In this document: positions 61,135 to 64,000 of the stretch, in pieces
Layout of the letters: every line of letters starts with the position of its first letter
Numbering within the stretch: position 1 is the first letter of the stretch
Origin: Blautia wexlerae
GTDB taxonomy: Bacteria; Bacillota; Clostridia; Lachnospirales; Lachnospiraceae
Direction of reading: 5' to 3'
DNA length: 64,000 nucleotides
NCBI RefSeq assembly: GCF_013300825.1
Contig: NZ_JAAIMY010000004.1
Coordinates: forward strand, 62,001-126,000
Notes under the pieces: model-generated
Told to the model about the DNA's origin: nothing
The model's input: only the letters and a program-made list of their open reading frames with translations
Database searches by the model: none
Translations under genes and position numbers: made by a program

Positions 61135-61346
61135 GCGAAGCAGGCATATAGTTGTACCGGATGCATTTGCAGGCATCTTAGAGATTCTTAGTCCTCGGAA
61201 ATCTGCGTTATGAGACGAAAAGTCCCTTGTCTGAGCGACAGCGAGTAATTCCGGACTTTTCGTCTCATGCTTTTAGCGGATTTTCGAGGGCTTAGAATCT
61301 CTTAGATGCCGAAACCGTATCCGGTACAACTATACGCCTGCTTCGC
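61135..61346. repeat. 212-nt palindromic element
   Basis: Outer arms GCGAAGCAGGC and GCCTGCTTCGC, then ATAGTTGTACCGGAT/GTATCCGGTACAACTAT, GCATCTTAGAGATTCTTAG/TTAGAATCTCTTAGATGC and TGAGACGAAAAGTCC/GGACTTTTCGTCTCA pair in order around a centre of about 30 bases containing GTCTGAGCGACAGCGAGT. It has no reading frame. It resembles a non-autonomous inverted-repeat element or a very long RNA hairpin. Confidence 0.8.
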
Positions 61347-61365
61347 GTCCCTTTTTTAAACAAAT

Positions 61366-61403
61366 AAAGCTGCCATACCCCAAAAAGAGGATATGACAGC
61401 TAT
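61366..61403 (-). terminator. Terminator of the pflBA operon
   Basis: AGCTGTCATATCC and GGGGTATGGCAGCT pair around TCTTTTT, then TTATTTG, starting about 12 bases after the pflA stop. Confidence 0.75.
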
Positions 61404-61414
61404 ATATTTTTTAC

Positions 61415-62170
61415 TCAGATAGCTCCAAGAATCTTCCGGGCATTATCAATCCTTTCCTGCGTCGGAGGATTAACCCCCTCCAGTGGATAAGAAAGCCCCA
61501 GATTCTCCCATTTAAACTTACCAAGCGTATGATAAGGGAGCACCTCCACTCTCTCCACATTGGAAAGAGTATGGATAAAATCAGCTAACCGGTGCAGATA
61601 TTCATCCTTATCACTTCCGCCCGGCACAAGCACATGACGGATCCATACAGGTTTTTTCATATCAGAAAGTTCCCGCGCCATCGCAAGAATATTCTTATTG
61701 GAATGACCGGTAAGCTTAATATGCTCCTGCTCGTCAATCTGCTTGATATCAAGCATTACAAGATCTGTATACTTCATAAGCTCCAGCCATCCGGAATGCC
61801 ATGGTTCCTGATCAGTGAAGGGATTTCCACTGGTATCAAGATTCGTATGCACACCCTCTGCCTTTGCCTTCTTAAAAAATTCTGTAAGAAAATCCATCTG
61901 AAGCAATGGCTCACCACCGCTTACAGTGATACCGCCTTTGCTGCCCCAGTAGCCCTTATAACGTAAAGCTTTCTTAAGAAGCTCATCTGCCGTATAAAGC
62001 TCTCCCTGCTTCATCTTCCAGGTATCCGGATTATGACAGAACTGACACCTCATAGCACAGCCGCTTAAAAAAATCACATATCTTACTCCGGGTCCGTCAA
62101 CGGACCCGAAGCTTTCTAAAGAATGAACATAGCCTTTTATCTGTTTATTATCCATTATATCATCATCCAT
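61415..62170 (-). CDS. pflA: Pyruvate formate-lyase-activating enzyme
   Basis: The 251-residue radical SAM enzyme has the C-x3-C-x2-C motif in GCAMRCQFCHNPDTW (about residues 33-47), preceded by HSLESFGSVDGPGVRYVIFLSG and followed by GGITVSGGEPLLQ. It installs the glycyl radical on PflB, encoded three bases upstream. The exact start is unclear: ATGs at 62170 and 62155 are both possible, and neither has a strong ribosome site. Confidence 0.97.
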   Translation of the reverse strand: MDDDIMDNKQIKGYVHSLESFGSVDGPGVRYVIFLSGCAMRCQFCHNPDTWKMKQGELYTADELLKKALRYKGYWGSKGGITVSGGEPLLQMDFLTEFFKKAKAEGVHTNLDTSGNPFTDQEPWHSGWLELMKYTDLVMLDIKQIDEQEHIKLTGHSNKNILAMARELSDMKKPVWIRHVLVPGGSDKDEYLHRLADFIHTLSNVERVEVLPYHTLGKFKWENLGLSYPLEGVNPPTQERIDNARKILGAI

Positions 62171-62173
62171 TAA

Positions 62174-64000
62174 TTACATTCTGTCGTGGCAGGTTCTGGC
62201 AATAACGTCTAACTGCTGCTCTCTTGTAAGGTCGATGAACTTAACAGCATATCCGGATACACGGATTGTGAAGTTTGCATACTCTTCTTTTTCCGGATGT
62301 TCCATAGCGTCGATCAGTTTCTCTTTACCAAATACGTTTACATTGAGGTGATGAGCACCCTGATCAAAGTATCCGTCAAGTACATGTACCAGATTCTCTG
62401 AACGCTCGTCATCACTGTGTCCCAGAGCATCAGGATTGATTGTCTGAGTATTGGAGATACCGTCAAGAGCATCTTCATAGTCAAGCTTGGCAACAGAGTT
62501 CAGGGAAGCAAGAAGACCGTTCTGCTCTGCACCGTAAGATGGGTTTGCGCCAGGTGCAAGAGGTTCACCTGCTTTTCTTCCATCCGGAAGAGATCCTGTA
62601 GCCTTACCATAAACAACGTTGGAAGTAATAGTAAGGATAGATGTGGTTGGCTTGGAATCACGGTAAGTATGGATGTGTTTCAGTTTCTCAAGGAATGTAG
62701 ACAGAAGAGTTGTTGCAATCTCGTCTGCTCTGTCATCATCATTACCATAACGTGGGAAGTCACCCTCAACCTGGAAATCTGTTGTAATACCGTCTTCATC
62801 GCGGATAGCTTTAACTTTTGCATATTTGATAGCGGACAGGGAGTCTACTACATGAGAGAATCCTGCGATACCTGTTGCGAAAGAACGCTCAACCTTTGTA
62901 TCGATCAGAGCCATCTCTGCAGCTTCATAGTAGTATTTGTCATGCATGTAGTGAATCATGTTCAGTGTTCCGACATACAGATGAGCCAGCCAGTCCATCA
63001 TTTTATCATATTTTGCAATTACTTCATCATAGTCAAGATATTCAGAAGTGATCGGCTGATAGTTTGGTCCTACCTGCTGTTTTGTCTTCTCATCAACACC
63101 GCCGTTGATCGCGTAAAGAAGGCATTTTGCAAGGTTTGCACGAGCGCCGAAGAACTGCATCTCTTTACCTGTCTCTGTAGCAGATACACAGCAGCAGATG
63201 CTGTAGTCATCGCCCCATACCGGACGCATAACATCATCATTCTCATACTGAACAGAACTTGTTGTAACAGAAATATTTGCAGCATATTTCTTGAAGTTCT
63301 CAGGCAGTCTTGAAGAATAAAGTACTGTAAGGTTTGGTTCCGGAGCCGGTCCCATATCTTCCAGTGTGTGCAGGAAACGATAGTCGTTCTTTGTTACCAT
63401 GGAACGTCCGTCCTGTCCCATACCTGCTACTTCCAGAGTTGCCCATACAGGGTCACCGGAGAATAACTGGTTGTAAGAAGGGATACGTGCAAATTTAACC
63501 ATACGGAATTTCATTACCATGTGGTCAACAAGCTCCTGAGCTTCTTTCTCTGTAAGAGTTCCGTTCTGAAGATCTCTTTCAATATAAATATCAAGGAATG
63601 TGGAAATACGTCCGACACTCATTGCAGCACCGTTCTGAGTTTTGATGGCTGCAAGATATCCGAAGTACAGCCACTGGAAAGCTTCTCTTGCATCTTTGGC
63701 CGGTTTGGAGATATCATATCCATAAGATTCAGCCATAACTTTCATGCCTTTCAGAGCACGGATCTGATCAGCGATCTCTTCACGAAGCTGGAAGTCATAA
63801 CGTCTCATACCCTGACGGTCGCATGCTGCGAAGTCTTTCTGTTTTCCTTCGATCAGAGCGTCGATTCCGTACAGAGCCACACGTCTGTAGTCGCCAACGA
63901 TACGTCCACGTCCGTAAGTATCCGGAAGACCTGTAAGGATCTTGTTGTGACGTGCTACTTTCATCTCAGGTGTGTAGATATCAAATACACCCTGGTTGTG
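62174..64000 (-). CDS. pflB: Formate C-acetyltransferase (pyruvate formate-lyase), 5' end outside window
   Basis: The frame is open through the right edge, so the N-terminus (roughly 140 residues) is not seen. The visible 608 residues include YDISKP near the start, the catalytic segment [26 protein letters not shown] with adjacent cysteines, and TFRIKM-like glycyl-radical loop [29 protein letters not shown] at the C-terminus. It splits pyruvate with CoA to acetyl-CoA and formate, and formate can feed the methyl branch encoded by fchA and folD. pflA follows directly. Confidence 0.97.
   Translation of the reverse strand, partial: HNQGVFDIYTPEMKVARHNKILTGLPDTYGRGRIVGDYRRVALYGIDALIEGKQKDFAACDRQGMRRYDFQLREEIADQIRALKGMKVMAESYGYDISKPAKDAREAFQWLYFGYLAAIKTQNGAAMSVGRISTFLDIYIERDLQNGTLTEKEAQELVDHMVMKFRMVKFARIPSYNQLFSGDPVWATLEVAGMGQDGRSMVTKNDYRFLHTLEDMGPAPEPNLTVLYSSRLPENFKKYAANISVTTSSVQYENDDVMRPVWGDDYSICCCVSATETGKEMQFFGARANLAKCLLYAINGGVDEKTKQQVGPNYQPITSEYLDYDEVIAKYDKMMDWLAHLYVGTLNMIHYMHDKYYYEAAEMALIDTKVERSFATGIAGFSHVVDSLSAIKYAKVKAIRDEDGITTDFQVEGDFPRYGNDDDRADEIATTLLSTFLEKLKHIHTYRDSKPTTSILTITSNVVYGKATGSLPDGRKAGEPLAPGANPSYGAEQNGLLASLNSVAKLDYEDALDGISNTQTINPDALGHSDDERSENLVHVLDGYFDQGAHHLNVNVFGKEKLIDAMEHPEKEEYANFTIRVSGYAVKFIDLTREQQLDVIARTCHDRM

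Noticed and set aside
1-64000. CRISPR array, rRNA or tRNA genes
   Set aside because: No regularly spaced identical repeats and no rRNA or tRNA-like cloverleaf sequences were seen on either strand.

Overview
This 64 kb window looks like the chromosome of an anaerobic, acetogenic Clostridia bacterium, most probably a Blautia-like member of the Lachnospiraceae. Evidence: a complete CODH/acetyl-CoA synthase gene set, a pyruvate formate-lyase pair, a T-box leader on pheST, Firmicutes-type promoters and short intergenic gaps. Species assignment is inference. Almost all genes lie on the minus strand.

Positions 1-13,800 are accessory and partly decayed DNA. They hold a ketopantoate-reductase-like gene running off the left edge, a truncated ZIP transporter, and a GC-rich remnant of a mobilizable element (oriT-like inverted repeat, mobC, frameshifted relaxase start, replication-protein fragment). 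A secreted serpin follows. Then come two TetR-type regulators (one with an in-frame stop) with clear operator/promoter architecture, an ABC exporter operon, and many broken genes: ClpP, ABC ATPase, HTH, REP-associated transposase, GNAT, alpha/beta hydrolase, isoprenylcysteine methyltransferase-like and a large secreted protein.

Positions 14,000-33,100 are a long minus-strand cluster for the Wood-Ljungdahl pathway. In transcription order: a His-rich putative nickel chaperone, CooT-like protein, CooC, CO dehydrogenase AcsA, a second CooC, two tandem full-length acetyl-CoA synthases (AcsB), AcsD, AcsC, AcsE, AcsV, a DUF3786 protein, FchA and FolD. A secreted glucosaminidase and ThiE/ThiD follow. 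FchA and FolD interconvert C1-folates, AcsE moves the methyl group to AcsCD, AcsV reactivates the corrinoid, and AcsA/AcsB reduce CO2 and build acetyl-CoA. CooC, CooT and the His-rich protein probably supply nickel. A strong promoter lies just upstream of the His-rich gene, with a divergent aldo/keto reductase on the other side.

Positions 34,400-57,000 are mostly housekeeping: GpsA, PlsY, Der, a DUF512 radical SAM protein, a phosphoribosyl pyrophosphate synthetase (+ strand), PgeF/YfiH, YraN, RnhB, RbgA, LepB, RplS, Map, PheS/PheT with a T-box, YihY, aldose epimerase, a 6S-like RNA and ThrC. Embedded here is a MotA/MotB-like (ZorA/ZorB-like) membrane pair without Zorya effector genes.

Positions 57,000-64,000 carry a SleB-type cell wall hydrolase, an unusual methyltransferase-deacylase-methyltransferase fusion, a 212-nt palindromic element, and pflA/pflB (pflB runs off the right edge).
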